Assembly: GCA_037974965.1 (NCBI GenBank)
Contig: JBBPFI010000009.1
Span: forward strand, 1,054,001-1,118,000
DNA: 64,000 bases
Direction of reading: 5' to 3'
Source of the DNA: Dacryopinax spathularia
Lineage: Eukaryota; Basidiomycota; Dacrymycetes; Dacrymycetales; Dacrymycetaceae
A program made the position numbers and the translations under genes. Every line of letters starts with the position of its first letter. Positions within the stretch are counted from its first letter, which is position 1. The notes under the pieces were generated by a model, which saw only the letters and a program-made list of their open reading frames with translations, did no database searches and had not been told where the DNA came from. This document shows, one piece after another, positions 45,238 through 57,592 of the stretch.

Positions 45238-48204
45238 TCACGCCGCCGTTTTTCCCAAACTTAGAGGAATGAAACTCCCCCCCGCCCATCTCCTAATCAG
45301 CCTCTCCTGCTCCAACCACTCCATATACCTCTTCCAGACTTTCTCCCCTCCGCCAGCGATGATCAGCCCTCCTGCGTCCTTGAGGCCACCACGGCCGTGT
45401 CGCAGTGTTCCTGCATTACCCAGGACGAACAGAGCGCGCCGGGCACGGGTGAGGCCGACGTTCATCCGCCGCCCGTCGGCGAGGAACCCGATTGCGCCAT
45501 CGGGGTTGTTGCGCACGGTAGAGAAGATGATCACGTCCTTCTCTCTTCCCTGGAACCCGTCCACAGTCTTGACCTCGATATTGGCGGTCTGAACAGCGCG
45601 GTGCGCACCCAGCGTACTGCTGAACCTTTCGGCCTGCTCGGGATCTTGCTTCAGCAGTCGGTCGAGCAGCCTGATCTGCGCGACGTAGGGGGCGATGATC
45701 CCGATATCGTCCCCTGTCATCTTGGGGTTGCTGTACAGAAGATCCTCGACGATGCTGCACACCATGTGCGCCTCGCCGACGTTGATCCTGCTTCTGTCTT
45801 TTTTGCTCTCCGAGCCCGCATGATCCACAAACACAACCGAAAGCCTTTCACTAGCCTTCTCAAGGGCAGTAGCAGGCTTCTCGTCCAGCAGGCTAGCCCT
45901 GGGCGGCGCCAAAGAAGCCCGGACCTTGCCAGAAGGGTCGAACGTCCCGTCCAGCAATGTACGGTTATAGAACTGCGCAGAGGGGAAACGCGATATGGAT
46001 GGGTGCATGCGATACTGCATGTCGAGCATTATTGACGGTGTGCGGCCTTCTTCTGTTAGACGCTCGAAGAGGGATTTGCCGAGCCCGCCGGCTTTCGCTT
46101 CGGTGCTTGTGATGACTGGCGGGAGCTGTTTGTGGTCGCCAATGAGCGCGACGTGTCGAGACTAGATCAACCAGCAATTCAGCACACGACAGTAGGGAGC
46201 AGAAGAAGAGGAGCACGCACGCCCTTCATAAGAGGGATGAGCGAGGCCGGCTCGGTCGACATGCTCGCCTCGTCCAGGAACACCACGGGAAAATCCACCA
46301 CATTCAGCGCGGCATTCGCGCTCGTCAAGCAAGTCGTACAGACCACATCCGCCTTGCTCACAATATCATGTATCATCGCGTTCCTAATCGCAAACTTCTT
46401 GATCCTCAGCCTGACGATCTGCTGCATGTGCAGGTTACGCGCTTCGTCGAGGTCGACCCGGCTTTGGGTTTGGGAGGCTTTAGCGCGCTCGATGGCGGTG
46501 CGTCGGAGTTCGGAGAGACGCTCGATGGCGGATTCGAGCTTCTCGACTTCGCGCTGCAGGGGGTGCTCGGCGATCTTGCCCTCTAGGCGGTATTTGTCCA
46601 GCTTGGCAATCTGGCTGTACTCCTCTCCTCCTACGCGGAGCGGCTTGAGCCCAACAGCAGCAAGGCCAGCAACAAGGTTGTCCACCGCTACGTTCGTGTA
46701 CGTCGCGACCAACAACGGCTGCGGCACCTCGAAGTGCAACTTCAGCAGCCGGACAGCCTCGATAATTGTCTTCGTCTTCCCTGTCCCGGGCGGGCCCTGG
46801 ACGAGGGAAAGACGCTCGGAGAGCATCATCGCGACGGCGCGGGTTTGGGTCTCGTTGAGAGTTAGTGGGGGGTCGCCTTCTACTATGATGGGGTTGGGCC
46901 GGCGGTAACGTTTCGCCCAGGATTGGATAAGCTGGTCGGAGGCGAAGATGCCTGTTGGTGTGCTTGCTGCGGCGGACTCGAGGTCGCCCTCCAGGTCAGC
47001 CGTCGGAGGAGTCAGGGCAGCGAGGTCGGGAGTCTTGCGCAGCTCCTCGAACCCAGCGCCAGGTGCATTGTCCTCCTTGGCGGCTGGCGGTGTTTCCTCC
47101 GCCACGGCAACAGGCTCGAACGACCTCAACAGCGCATCCCTCAAATACGTCCCCCGGATAATATACTCGCTCCCCTCCATCTCCGCAAACTCATGGTCCG
47201 CGGGATCATGATACAGCGCATCGATCGCCGCCCGCATGCGGCGGAACGTATGATCGTTCGAGCCGAAGTCGAGCCTCCATTCGCCTTCCTCGAGAAGGGC
47301 GTCCTGGTCGTCGAAGAGCGCTTTGTCCTCGAAGGAGACGTGGATCGCAGAGTTGGACTTGTACACTACTGTGCCCTGAATCGGCTCGTCGTCCCCCTGC
47401 AGCGGGTGTTCGCGGCATACGGTCACTAATGATCCGGCGCTACATTGATTCGTTGTCAGCCTTTTCCGCCCGGGGCAACCGTAGCATATGCATATATGCA
47501 GCGACTCACTCGAACCGACTCCAGCCGATCTCCCTGTCGACCAGGGAGAAAACAGCAACGGGCTTCCCGGCCTTCTTGTCCCTCTTCCAATACCCGCGAA
47601 GGCCCATGAGCATATACCCTTCCTCCCTCAGCTTCTCCTCGTCCCACATCTCAAGCCGCTCCTTGAACACGTCCCGCCTCGTGGCCTCCTCATACTCGAG
47701 CAGCTCGGAGAACTTGGCCTTGTACGCGTCTATGGCCGGTGCGAGCGAGCGGTTGACGTGCGCGTGCGGGTCGGGAGGGCCGAGTCGCCGGATTCGGGGT
47801 GCGGGCGGGAAGGCGTGCAGGAGACGGGAGAGCTCTTTGGCCGCGGCTTTGCCTTTGCCTTTGTCCTTGCTGCTTTTGCCGGCCTCTTTGGCGCGGGAGG
47901 CGAGTATGCGCCGCTCGTAAAGCGCGAACAAGCGCGAATGTGCCCGTTTTCGCCAGTCAAACCGCGTTTCGTCCATATCGGGAGTACGTCTGTTCCAGAC
48001 CAAAGGTCGTCTTGGGGTTGACGAGGACGGGATCTCCGGGGTGGGGGTGGGGACAACACCTCGCTCCTCATTCGGCGGCTTCTTTTCCACCGAAGCAGAG
48101 CCCGTATCCCTCTTCCCTCCTTCTTCTTCGACAGGCAAGCCGACCGCCTGAGCAGGTCCCTTTGGCACCCCAGCCCGAATAGCCTCAAAATACACGTCCC
48201 GCAT
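45238..48204 (-). CDS. Superfamily 1B helicase, Upf1/IGHMBP2-like
   Basis: Exons are 48204-47510, 47439-46221 and 46161-45238; from the first in-frame ATG the product is 945 residues. The N-terminal 230 residues are charged and family-specific; a 1B-like beta domain follows (GTVVYKSNSAIHVSF, RRMRAAIDALYHD). Helicase motifs: I GPPGTGKTKTI, Ia ATYTNVAVDNL, II VVFLDEASMSTEP (DEAS), III ALIGDHKQLPPV, then MLDMQYRMHPSI, IV IGIIAPYVAQI, V KTVDGFQGREKDVI and VI VGLTRARRALFVLGN. Such proteins unwind RNA or DNA 5'-3'. The open frame continues 276 bases upstream of the ATG to 48480 without any ATG in any frame near its 5' end, so the true N-terminus may need a further upstream exon. The upstream codons include a Thr/Arg-rich stretch, so a mitochondrial leader is possible but unproven. 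Confidence 0.9.
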
Positions 48205-49404
48205 CTGGTCCTCCGCATAAGCCAGCTCGCTCGCATTAAGCAGCTGGGCATATCCCCTCGCTGTCGTCCCGTGCCCCGGGTTGAGTCGGGGCTGGGAGGG
48301 ACCAGCAGGGAGGAGGAGGTGGGGGCTACATCGGCTTGTTTTGGGGGGGTGGGAGGCGGTGGTGAGGATACGCTTCAGTTTGATAGGTTGGGGGCGGTGG
48401 GAGGACCGCGTTTTAGAGCCTGCGCTTCTAGTGAGTGGACAGCAGGGGATGAAGGGTCGGTCTAGTTGCTGATTGTCCAAGGGAAGCGGAATGCAAGCTG
48501 ATAAGGAGTGGATATGGAAGGAGAGGACGATGAGTCGACGAGGGACGGACGACGGCGGACGCGGCGATTCCGAAAGCGGCGCGTGAGACGAAGGTTCACT
48601 TTTCGCAGAGGGTTCCGATTGGTCCCGCGCGACTTCGGTTAGGTTCTGGTAGAAAACGGTGTCCTCCTCGTAAGGAAGGATAACTAATTATAAACGACTT
48701 CGTACTCTTTCCTTGGAGGATGACTGTTCAGCTTAACTAGCTATTTTATCATTTTCTACAAGTGTATTTCCATGCTGGGCTATAGGGATTTCTTCATTTG
48801 GTTGTGCTGCGGCAGCCACGATCGACTTGAGTGTGGCTCTCCAGTACCATCAGAGGCACCAAACTCGTTCGTTCTGCCCAAGAGCCATATCTTGATAAGT
48901 AAAATGTGAACCAGAGATGTGACCTAAGCGTGCATCAACTCCAGCCAGAGCTCCAATAACGGCTCAACCTGTAGGCCCGCATTCCGTCCACATTACAACC
49001 TTTCATTCCCCTCTCTTTCCTTCACGTGACCCGATCTAACCCACCCAATCGTCCGCACAGCCCCCAATTTACGTACCAGCAGCCACGCTCATCACGCACC
49101 TTTCCCAATTCTGGGCGACCTTCCCGGTTCTCGCGCGCTCACAAAAGCTGATCGATCGCGGCGGTCGTTATTCGCGTTTCTCTCTCCGTGGATCTCTCAA
49201 AAGCGGACTGTACAAGGTGGGGCGACTTCTTGGACGGACACGCTACCGACGCGCGGTTTCTGAACGGGCCTTCTTGGGATTTCGACGTTCGGCGGTCGCA
49301 TCCCTCCTCTGCTCATCGACTGCATCAACATCGACGACCGACCCTCTTTCCCCTTCGCCTCATCTGCTCTCCTTATCCCCGTACGATCCCTCGATAATCA
49401 CAAC
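48205..49404. other. Divergent promoter region of helicase and GH79 genes
   Basis: The left 276 bases are open in frame with the helicase and may be coding if a first exon exists upstream. The remainder lies between divergent genes and holds no recognised frame. A pyrimidine-rich leader (49300-49400) precedes the GH79 start. Confidence 0.5.
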
Positions 49405-51606
49405 ATGCTCCCGCACGCCCTCTCCCTCCTCCTCCTCTCCATCCTCCCCCTCCAAGCGCTCGCGGACGTAACGATATACACCACCTTCTCCGCCTCACAA
49501 TCAGGCGCAACACCCTCCTCGACCGCATACACAGGTCTTCCCGCTTTCGACCCAACGACTATCGCACCACCAGCGCCGCCAAACCCGCCCCAAGCGACAA
49601 ATGTGCCTATTACGCTCTATCAAGGAGGGATGGACGGGCTGTCCATCCCGCAGAAGGGGAATTTGTTGGGTTTTAGCGTGGAGTTGAGTATTAGCGATAC
49701 CCTCAGTGCGTCCCCCTCTCCTGTTTTCATCGTGTGAGAGATAGCTGGTGGCTGACTGTGAACGCCTGCAGTGGGCAAAAACAGCAGCGTCCTCAACGTC
49801 CCCTTCCTCAACTACCTCAACAACATCCGTCTCCGCGCGGGCGCCGGTCCCATCCTTCGCGTCGGCGGCAACTCTCAAGAGACCGAGACGCTCTTCGTGG
49901 ACGGTCTACCGGGGAACGCCGAGCTCGACAAGATCCCGCAGGGCGTCGGCTCGACCGGGGTGATCAACACGCCGATCATCTCCTTCTCCCCCGAGCTATT
50001 GTACAGCATGGCGAACATCTCTGCTCTCGTTGGGGCGCAGTGGTATTTCGGGCTAGCGTTCAACGACACCTCCGCAGATGAGAACGCGCTCCTCACTGCT
50101 CAGTACGCACAGCAGATCCTGGGTGACAACCTCGTTGCCCTGCAGCTGGGGAACGAGCCCGACTTGTATGGCGATCATGGGAAACGTGATCCGGCGTATA
50201 ATATCTCGGATTATATGACGGACTTTGCGAAGGTCGAGGGGGACTTGATGGCGAGCCAGGGAGTGACGAGGAAACAGACGCTTGTGGGACCGAGTATATG
50301 CTGTAATTGGGCTATTGGGGATGTGCTCAATGCGGGCTATTTGAGCCAGTTTGACTCCGGGTTGTCGCAAGTCTCCGTTCAGCAGTACGTCCCCTCATCC
50401 TTTGGCCCCATTCGCTGAAGTGGCGTGGTGGCTCACGCGCGCCCGCAGCTACCCAGCAAACAACTGCAAGCTCTCAGGCGTCGCAATCGACCCCGAGTCC
50501 ATCTTCCCCTGGTACCTGAACCACACGAGCGCAACAGGCTTCGTCGCCCCCTACCTCCCCTCGATCCCCGAGATCCTCGCGGCGAACAAACCGCTCGTCA
50601 TGCTCGAGACGAACACCGCGAGCTGCGGCGGGTTCCTGGGCGTGAGCGACAGTTTTGGGAGTGCGCTTTGGACGCTGGATTTGGCTCTTCAGCTGGGATG
50701 GGCGAATTTCAGCACGGTGTTGCTGCATACGTCGGGGACATCGGTGTACTATAACGTGCGTTATCCCTTCCTTTCACTTCTCTCTCTCCCTGTGCGCATA
50801 TACTCACACCCGCTTCCTCCATGCAGCCCATCACCCCACCCCCAGGCAACCAAACCCGCACAAAACAATGGAACACCGGCCCCGCATACTACGCTATGCT
50901 CGCCCTGGCCGAAACGCTCGGCTCGTCCAACCTCTCCCAGATCCTAGACCTCACCACGCCCGAAACGTCCATCTACACACCGCAGTACGTGATCTACGAA
51001 TCCGGCACCCCGACGCGTGTAGCGCTGTTCAACTACGTCTCCGACCCTTCGGGGCAGAACGACTACGTAGCCAACATAACTATCGAGGGCGCGCAAGTGC
51101 CGGGGGAAGTGAACGTGCGCTATCTGGCTGCGCCGAGCGTGAGCGAGAAATGGAACATCACCTGGGCGGGCCAGACACTCTCCCCCTCGGGCGCCCAATC
51201 GTCCGACGGAACGCTACACGGCTCGCTCGAAACCGTCCAAATCCCCTGCGACACCACTTCCAACACCTGTCAGATACCCGTCAAAGCGCCCGGGTTCGCG
51301 TTAGTGTTTCTGACCCAGCAGGCACTGCAGGACTCCACACCACAGTCTTCCGGCCTGGCAGGGGCGGGCGCGGGGCCCGGGGGAGTGCTGAGTTTTAGTG
51401 CTACTGCGACGGTTGGAGCGGGCGCGACGGGCGTCGATCCGGGGGTGTTGGAGACGAGTAACGGGGGATTGGTCGGTGGGAACGGGGCGGGGAGTACGAG
51501 TAAGGAGAGTTCGGCTTGGCCAGGCGCACTCGCGAGCGGGCCGTCGGCCTGGACGTTGCTTTTGCTCAGTGCGGTTTTGGGGGCGGTGGTGTTATTGGGC
51601 TTGTGA
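49405..51606 (+). CDS. Glycoside hydrolase family 79-like, secreted, probably GPI-anchored
   Basis: Exons are 49405-49705, 49772-50384, 50449-50755 and 50827-51606, giving 666 residues. GH79 enzymes are beta-glucuronidases and heparanase relatives. Residues 1-20 (MLPHALSLLLLSILPLQALA) are a signal peptide. The TIM-barrel part holds LLGFSVELS near strand 1, LRVGGNSQET, VALQLGNEPDLYG (Asn-Glu-Pro, acid/base Glu) and PLVMLETNTASCGG (nucleophile Glu). A beta-sandwich domain follows. The C-terminus is Gly/Ser-rich, then a hydrophobic tail (WTLLLLSAVLGAVVLLGL) with no Lys/Arg after it, as in GPI-anchor signals. Several Asn-x-Ser/Thr sites fit secretion. The likely job is cell-wall or capsule glycan trimming at the cell surface; the true substrate is unknown. 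Confidence 0.88.
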
Positions 51607-53196
51607 GCGCGTGTTCGGGAGGGGAGGTATATGATCTGGTTATTATCGCATTTGTATTCTATTCGCTGCAATGCTGCTCTGATGCAAGGACTATTCTATA
51701 CACCTTTACACCTTTACCCTGCAATGAACGATGCGCCATTGGCCTCGTGCTTCCCCGGCTGGAAGGAGAGGAGCCTACGGAGACGACCTGGAATCCCTAT
51801 TCGGCGAGGGGGTGAACTCGGGTAAGCATATGACTACAAGTTTATACTTGCACGTGATGCAATTCCGGCTGTTTACCCCACAGCTGACGGCTCGGGGGCG
51901 GCACTTTAGTCACGAAATACGGTTGCGGGAGGAACGCTAAACCCGTTCGCGCTGACTTTGGAAAGGCGAGTGTGGCTGTTCCACATTCATTAATCCCATC
52001 ACTTACTCGGCCCTGGTGGTGCAAGGCCTGGACCGCCTAGCGCTCAAGGACATCACGAGCTTTCCCACACCTTAAAGCTTTTCTGTACACTCCGGCTTCT
52101 AGCGTGGTTGTCGTGTTTACAGGGTTTGTAAGGGTTTCAACTTCAACAAACTAATGAATTGCGCTTGCGCTAAGCACACAACCATTGTTCACATCATCTT
52201 CCCCTACATCCACTGATTACGTCTATCGTGACAGATCCTGCCACTAGCCGTGGAGTCGCTAGCGTATTTCGAGTCCAATAATTATCTTGTTGTCTGTATT
52301 CAGTTCGCAACCTTCTACCCTTCACGGCGGCCGTGCGCTGCACTCTTTCCTTCGCTACACAGTCATCGTACAATCCCGGTATTCAACCCGCTCGCTCTGC
52401 TCGAGCTTGGCGACCCCCACCGACTCCCAACCTGTGGACAGGTGGACAAAGTGGCTATTCACGTGGTGTAGCAAGGAACCATAACTGCCGCTGCCACCGA
52501 TCGGGCGACGCCGCGGGAAGACACACGAAGACGGGCGAAGACGCGACTCGGCAGACTTACGGCAGTGACACGTAATTTTGTGCCCTGGACGCGTCGGACG
52601 CGTCGATGACGCCCGTCCACACCCAATTCCACCCTGTGTGTCCTACTCTCGTCCGATGCTGGCTGCTATACCGAGGCTATTCATCATGCTCAGGCTCAGG
52701 AATACATCGATACTCAAGGAAATAGGAGAGCGCTATACTCTGGTGGACTGTACAGAGCGTTACCAGCCTCCGAAGCCAATTGACTTGAACGATGCTTTGC
52801 TGATTACATGAGCGCGTATGCTCGACGCGTCTTGTCTCACCCGTACCCGATCGACTGCAATTACGCTCGGCCCATCCCGTCCGCGGCAGTTTCAGTCGCG
52901 CATCATCCCCTCGTCCCACGCTCACTCTAGACTGGGTTTGGGGCGCAGACCGATGGCCGATGGCTCGATTTGGACACGCTAGGCTAGTCAGTACATTACA
53001 GGCAGACCTGGACCGGGCTTGTGATCGATAAGCGCACCACGTCCGGGACATTCTGGGGAATCGTGTGCTTGTGCTGTTGTTTATCCCCCTCTGTCCCCTC
53101 GGGAGGAGCTCTACATCCCCCCTCCTCTGTCTTTCTCTTTCTCTTTCCTCTAGGCGTCCTCTCCCTCCTCCTTCTCCCTCTGGCGACAACAACGGG
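51607..53196. other. Intergenic, no gene recognised
   Basis: About 1.6 kb between two plus-strand genes. Short open frames on both strands show no domain and no linking splice sites. The last 150 bases are pyrimidine-rich and probably the promoter or leader of the next gene. Confidence 0.55.
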
Positions 53197-54555
53197 ATGA
53201 CAAGCTTCCTCTCTGCGCTCCGGACGGGGCTCCTGAGGCCGCGTAGACTGTCGGGCTCGCAGTCGCCGCCTGCTCTACCGCCTAAGCCAAGCGGGAGAGC
53301 ACGGGCGTTTACCTTTGCGCCTTCTTCCTCCTCGCGGACTCAAGCACCGGTATCGACACCGACGCCTCTTCCTACTCGGGCGACGACTCTGCCCACCGCA
53401 CCAGTACCGCTGCCCGCAACCACAACCACAACAGCAACAGTAACGGCAGTGAGCGACGCTCTCCAGTCTCGCGCCAGCACGAGGAGGAAACCGACGCTTG
53501 CCATCGGTCGACTGGGAAGACTTACGGTCCGCCGCAAGCCGGGGAAGATGAAGAATGGGAAGGACGAAGACAGTAAACCGCCTGCGATGGGTCTGAAGCG
53601 GGAGAAGACGATCAAGCCTCTGCGAGGGATGGGCGTGTTTGTCGTTACGACCGTTGAGGAGGTATGCACCCTTTCCCCTCCTTCCGTGTATGTTTGCGAG
53701 ACGAAATCTGACCATGATTTCCAGATATACGAGCAAGCCCTAGTCCCGTTCTCCGGCCCATCCCAGACCTCTCGGGCCACCGCAGGTCCCTCAGGCTCAC
53801 ATTCCCGCCGACCTTCAGCGGCAGGCCCATCATCCTACGTCCAGTCTAGACCGACGTCTTCCCGCTCAACCCCAAAACGGGCGTCGACGATGGCTACCAC
53901 CTACACCCACTCGAGAAAGAACTCTGCCCTGGGACACGGGAGGAATATGTCCAGTTCTTCGATTATGAAGGGAGATCGGAGGGCTTCGCTAGGGTTGGGG
54001 ACGAAGAGGTTCAGCAATATGGTACGGTCGTTCCGTCCAAGGTGATGCCCAGGGCTGATATCTGGCTAGGTCAACCGAAGGACGAGTCAGCAGTTGTATG
54101 GGGCTCTGAACCTCCTCGAATTCGCCGCACCGCCCGCGGCGCAACCCGTCGCACCAGAGTTCGCCCCGACAGCAGAACCCCTTGCCCCAGTCGCAGTCGT
54201 CGCAGCCACCACCCCCGAGCCAGCGCCCGTTATCCCTATCCCCATCCCCCGGCCGCCGCCGCCGCCTGAGCCAGAGCCCACTCGTCTCCCAGCCCCGCCT
54301 AGCGCGCCGACCCTCCGTTCTCTCCGCTCCCTGATAGACGAGAAACCCCTCCCTCCCCGGCCTGTCAGTTCCTGTGACACGAGCGTAGCGAGCATCATGT
54401 CAAGGACGGATAGCATTGCCTTGAGTGAAGCGGGGAGGAGGCGGTTGATGGTGCGTTCCTCGCTGTTCTACTTCACCTACTTCTAATACTGAAAGGCGAA
54501 ACAGAGACTGGAATCCCGCTCCGCCAGCCGGCTCACCCTCGCCACTCGGGCCTGA
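53197..54555 (+). CDS. Ser/Pro-rich basic protein of unknown function
   Basis: Exons are 53197-53661, 53725-54021, 54070-54450 and 54505-54555, giving 397 residues. All three introns (63, 48 and 54 nt) are standard and keep phase 0. The protein opens with MTSFLSALRTGLLRPRR, then a disordered stretch of Ser/Pro/Thr, a basic block (RKPTLAIGRLGRLTVRRKPGK), and a motif IKPLRGMGVFVVTTVEEIYEQAL that is built across the first intron. Ser-rich basic runs with RRxS sites (for example RRPSAAG, RRASLGLG) suggest phosphorylation. A Pro/Glu-rich segment with RPPPPPEPEP ends the protein. No catalytic or membrane segment is seen. Function unknown. Confidence 0.65.
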
Positions 54556-55260
54556 GGGCCCGAGCGGCCTCCTCCCGTCGCACATCTTTTCCCCACATTT
54601 ATTCTCAACGAAAGACATTACACTGGACAACGAACTGCCACAATTAGGTACATATGTACACTCGACCCGAACCGAACACGCTTGCCATACCTCGTTGGGC
54701 AGCGAACACGAACACGATCGAACACACTCGACCCACGCTCCTTTTTATCATTTTTGCATTCATTTCACATTGTCGCTCGTTACAGTCGCGGAAACGCTCT
54801 TTTTATGACAACAAGCAGGTGAAAGGACCCGAAGAAGGAGGTGAGGAAGGCGGTGAGGGGAGATGGGGAGAAAGCAGAGCTGGGATCACGGACCCGAAGT
54901 AGGACGATACTCCTTGTAATGAGAAACGAAGAATGAAATCCAAGTTGTTGCACATATCCCCCTGTTAACAAGAAGCCAGAAGCCTCCTCACGTGACCTCC
55001 AAAATCAGCCGAAGCGCTCCAAAGCGGAAGCAACCATCGGGCCCTTAGAATTTCAGCCAAAAGCGAATGACAATTCTCGAGTCGTCGGCCAACTGCCCAA
55101 CATCCCACATCTCGAGCCCCTTTTCGAGATCATATCGAGTCGTATCGAGTTCATTCGTGACTCGTGCTTGCTCTTCCCCTCCTACAACTACCACTGCTAC
55201 TGGACGGCTCATTCTTATAACCTCTTCTCACTTTGACTTGATATCCTGCTTCTGCTCCTA
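54556..55260. other. Intergenic, promoter of the La gene
   Basis: About 700 bases between two plus-strand genes. Codons here carry no recognised domain. The 3' end of the previous gene and the La promoter lie in this stretch. Confidence 0.5.
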
Positions 55261-57202
55261 ATGTCTGCTCCTGAAGTCACCGCTGAGGCACCGGCGGCAC
55301 CGGTCGAGGCGCCCGCTCCCGCCACAGAGACGCTCTCCGCCGTCGTCCCCGAGGACGTTCCCGCAGAGAGCACCACCGCACTCACCGCCACCACCACCAC
55401 CACCACCGAAAAGCCTGCCGAGCCCGAACAGCCCGCTGAGGCATCCTCCTCCGCCTCTGCTCCTGCTCCTGCTCCTGCTGCGCCGGCAGAGGACGTACCT
55501 CAGCCTAAGAAGGTCGAGGATATGACAGAGGACGAGATGAAGGCCAAGATCCTCCAGCAAGGTACGTATATGCGCTCTCATCCTTCTTACAGCTGCTTAT
55601 ATGCGCCCTTTCTTTGTGAACAGTGGAGTTCTACTTCTCGGAAAGCAACCTTCCGTACGATAAGTTCCTCTTCACCCTTTCCTACAAGGACAACCCCTCC
55701 CACTGGGTGCCGGTCGGCACTATCGCCTCCTTCAAGCGCATGCGCGACTTCCTCGCCCTAAAAGGCACCGAGTTCATCTCCGCCGCCCTTCGCCCCTCGA
55801 CCCTGCTTGAGCTTGACGAGTCAGGCGAGAAGGTCAGGAGGAAGGTGCCGCTCGAGGATCTTGAGAGGACCAAGCCGCAGGACGCGTTTGCGAGGAGCGT
55901 GTATGTGAAGGGCTTTGGGGAGGAGCATCCGGGAATGCAGCTGGAGTTGGAGGAATGGTTTGCCCAGTATGGGAAGTTCAATGTGGTCAGGATGAGGAGG
56001 GATAAGGAGAAGGATAAGACGTTCAAGGTGCGTCCCTTCGCTTTGCCCCGTCTAAGTGAAAGAGTGGACAGGAGACTTATATGCGCTTGTAGGGATCCGT
56101 GTTCGTCGAGTGGGCGGACATGATCACCGCAAACAAGTTCCTCATGCTCGACCCCAAGCCCAAGTGGAAGGGGAATGACCTACTCATCATGTCCAAGAAG
56201 GCATATTGCGATATGAAAGTTGCCGAAAAGGGCATTGACCCATCCAAAGACCCTCTCAAGCGCGGGTTCAGCCGCGCAACCAGTGTGGCCAGTGTGGCGG
56301 ACTCAGAAGGGGGAGAGAGCACGGGCAGCGGACCCACGAGGGCAAGGAGAGAGTTCAGCGGGTGGAAACTGATTAACGAGAGTAAGAAGGAGGAAAAGCA
56401 GCGCCAGAAGTCGGAGAAGCCGGACGTGATGATCGATCTGGAGGGGGAGAAGATCAAGGTGAACAAGGAAGGGAAGGTGGACCCGGAGGCCATCGAGGGC
56501 AAGTACAAGAAGGGAACTGTGCTCGTGTTCGAGAATGCGCCTACCAATGTGCCGTTCGGCGATGTCAAGGTGTGTCTTCTTTACCTCTGCTCTTCCACAG
56601 GAAAGCCGAAGCTCATCGTGCATCCCCAGGATCCGCTCAAGTCTGAGTTCGCCCGCGTGTTCGTAGACTACCGCCGCGGCGCCGGTAAAGGAATACTCGT
56701 CATCGGCGCCGAAGAAGGCAAGCCCCTCGAACCCATCACCGACGCCCAACTCGAGACCGTCAAGTCCAAAGTCCCCAAGGTCGGAGAGAACGAAGTCACC
56801 TGGCGTCGCGCAACAGACGAAGAAGAGAAGAAGTATTGGCTTGAGCGGGCGAACCATATTGCCGAGCGGGCTGTGGGGCGCGCGTTTGCCTCTGGAGGTG
56901 GGAGGGGAGGACGTGGTGGGAGAGGAGGGGGGAGGCAGAATGGCAGGGGAGGGGGGCATGGGGATCGGAATCGGGATAGGGGAGGACATAAGCCTTCGCC
57001 GCTCAAGAATGAGGCTAGTGCGAGGCCGGATAGCGTGCCCACTATCAAGTCTACCCTTGCTGCCCCGGCGAAGAAGGAAGATGGGGACAAGATGGACGTT
57101 GACCCCGCTGCGGGAGGAGAGAAGCGTAAGCGGGAAGCGGACGGAGAAGCAGAAGGAGGAGAGGCGAAGAAGGCCAAGGTCGAGGAGGCCGTCGCTGCAT
57201 AG
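55261..57202 (+). CDS. LHP1: La protein, RNA polymerase III transcript chaperone
   Basis: Exons are 55261-55561, 55624-56027, 56093-56569 and 56630-57202, giving 584 residues. La binds the UUU-OH 3' ends of Pol III transcripts in the nucleus and protects pre-tRNAs. The first 80 residues are Ala/Pro/Glu/Thr-rich. The La motif begins ILQQVEFYFSESNLPYDKFL (joined across intron 1) and continues VPVGTIASFKRMRDFLAL. RRM1 holds RSVYVKGFGEEHPG and KGSVFVEWAD (across intron 2). RRM2 spans KGTVLVFENAPTNVPFGDVK to ARVFVDYRRGAGKGILVIG. Intron 3 (56570-56629) is 60 nt with no stop; skipping it would insert about 20 residues into RRM2, so it should be removed. The tail has an RGG cluster and a basic nuclear-localisation stretch (EKRKREADGE...KKAKVEE). 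La homologs normally have this domain order; the long N-terminus is extra. Confidence 0.96.
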
Positions 57203-57592
57203 CCCGCTCTCACCCGTCCTCCTCTTCCTTCTCTGCGCCCGCCATTTCTCGCTCTTGAGCCTGCCAGCTGTTCACGACTCCTGATGACCGATTCTGCATT
57301 CTGCCTGTAATCACTCTCGCATTGTCCGTCTCGTCTCATTCCGTCTCGCTCGCACTGATGTTTATGTCCTGTCTCGGTTTGTGTCGGTCGGCTCGTCTGT
57401 CTTGAGGGTTTTGTACGTGTTTTTCTTACACTGGAGAGGTTGGCACAGTCACTTGTCGTAGTAGCAAAAAATACAGACAATAGAGCCGTTGATACATCCA
57501 TTTCATTTTCTCCACTTATTCTACATCTTTGCCCGTGCATCCCTGGAATGGAGGGACATGGTTGGAAAGGGAGAGAAAAAGAGCGCCGGGGC
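57203..57592. other. Intergenic between convergent genes
   Basis: About 390 bases between the stops of La and the glutathione transferase genes, which converge. Should hold both terminators. Nothing else was recognised. Confidence 0.5.

Noticed and set aside
53065-53196. Earlier start with a hydrophobic N-terminus for the Ser/Pro-rich protein
   Set aside because: The leader is pyrimidine-rich and codes Leu/Ser/Pro by composition; the ATG at 53197 is followed by normal coding sequence. The longer frame also begins with a non-ATG-like context.
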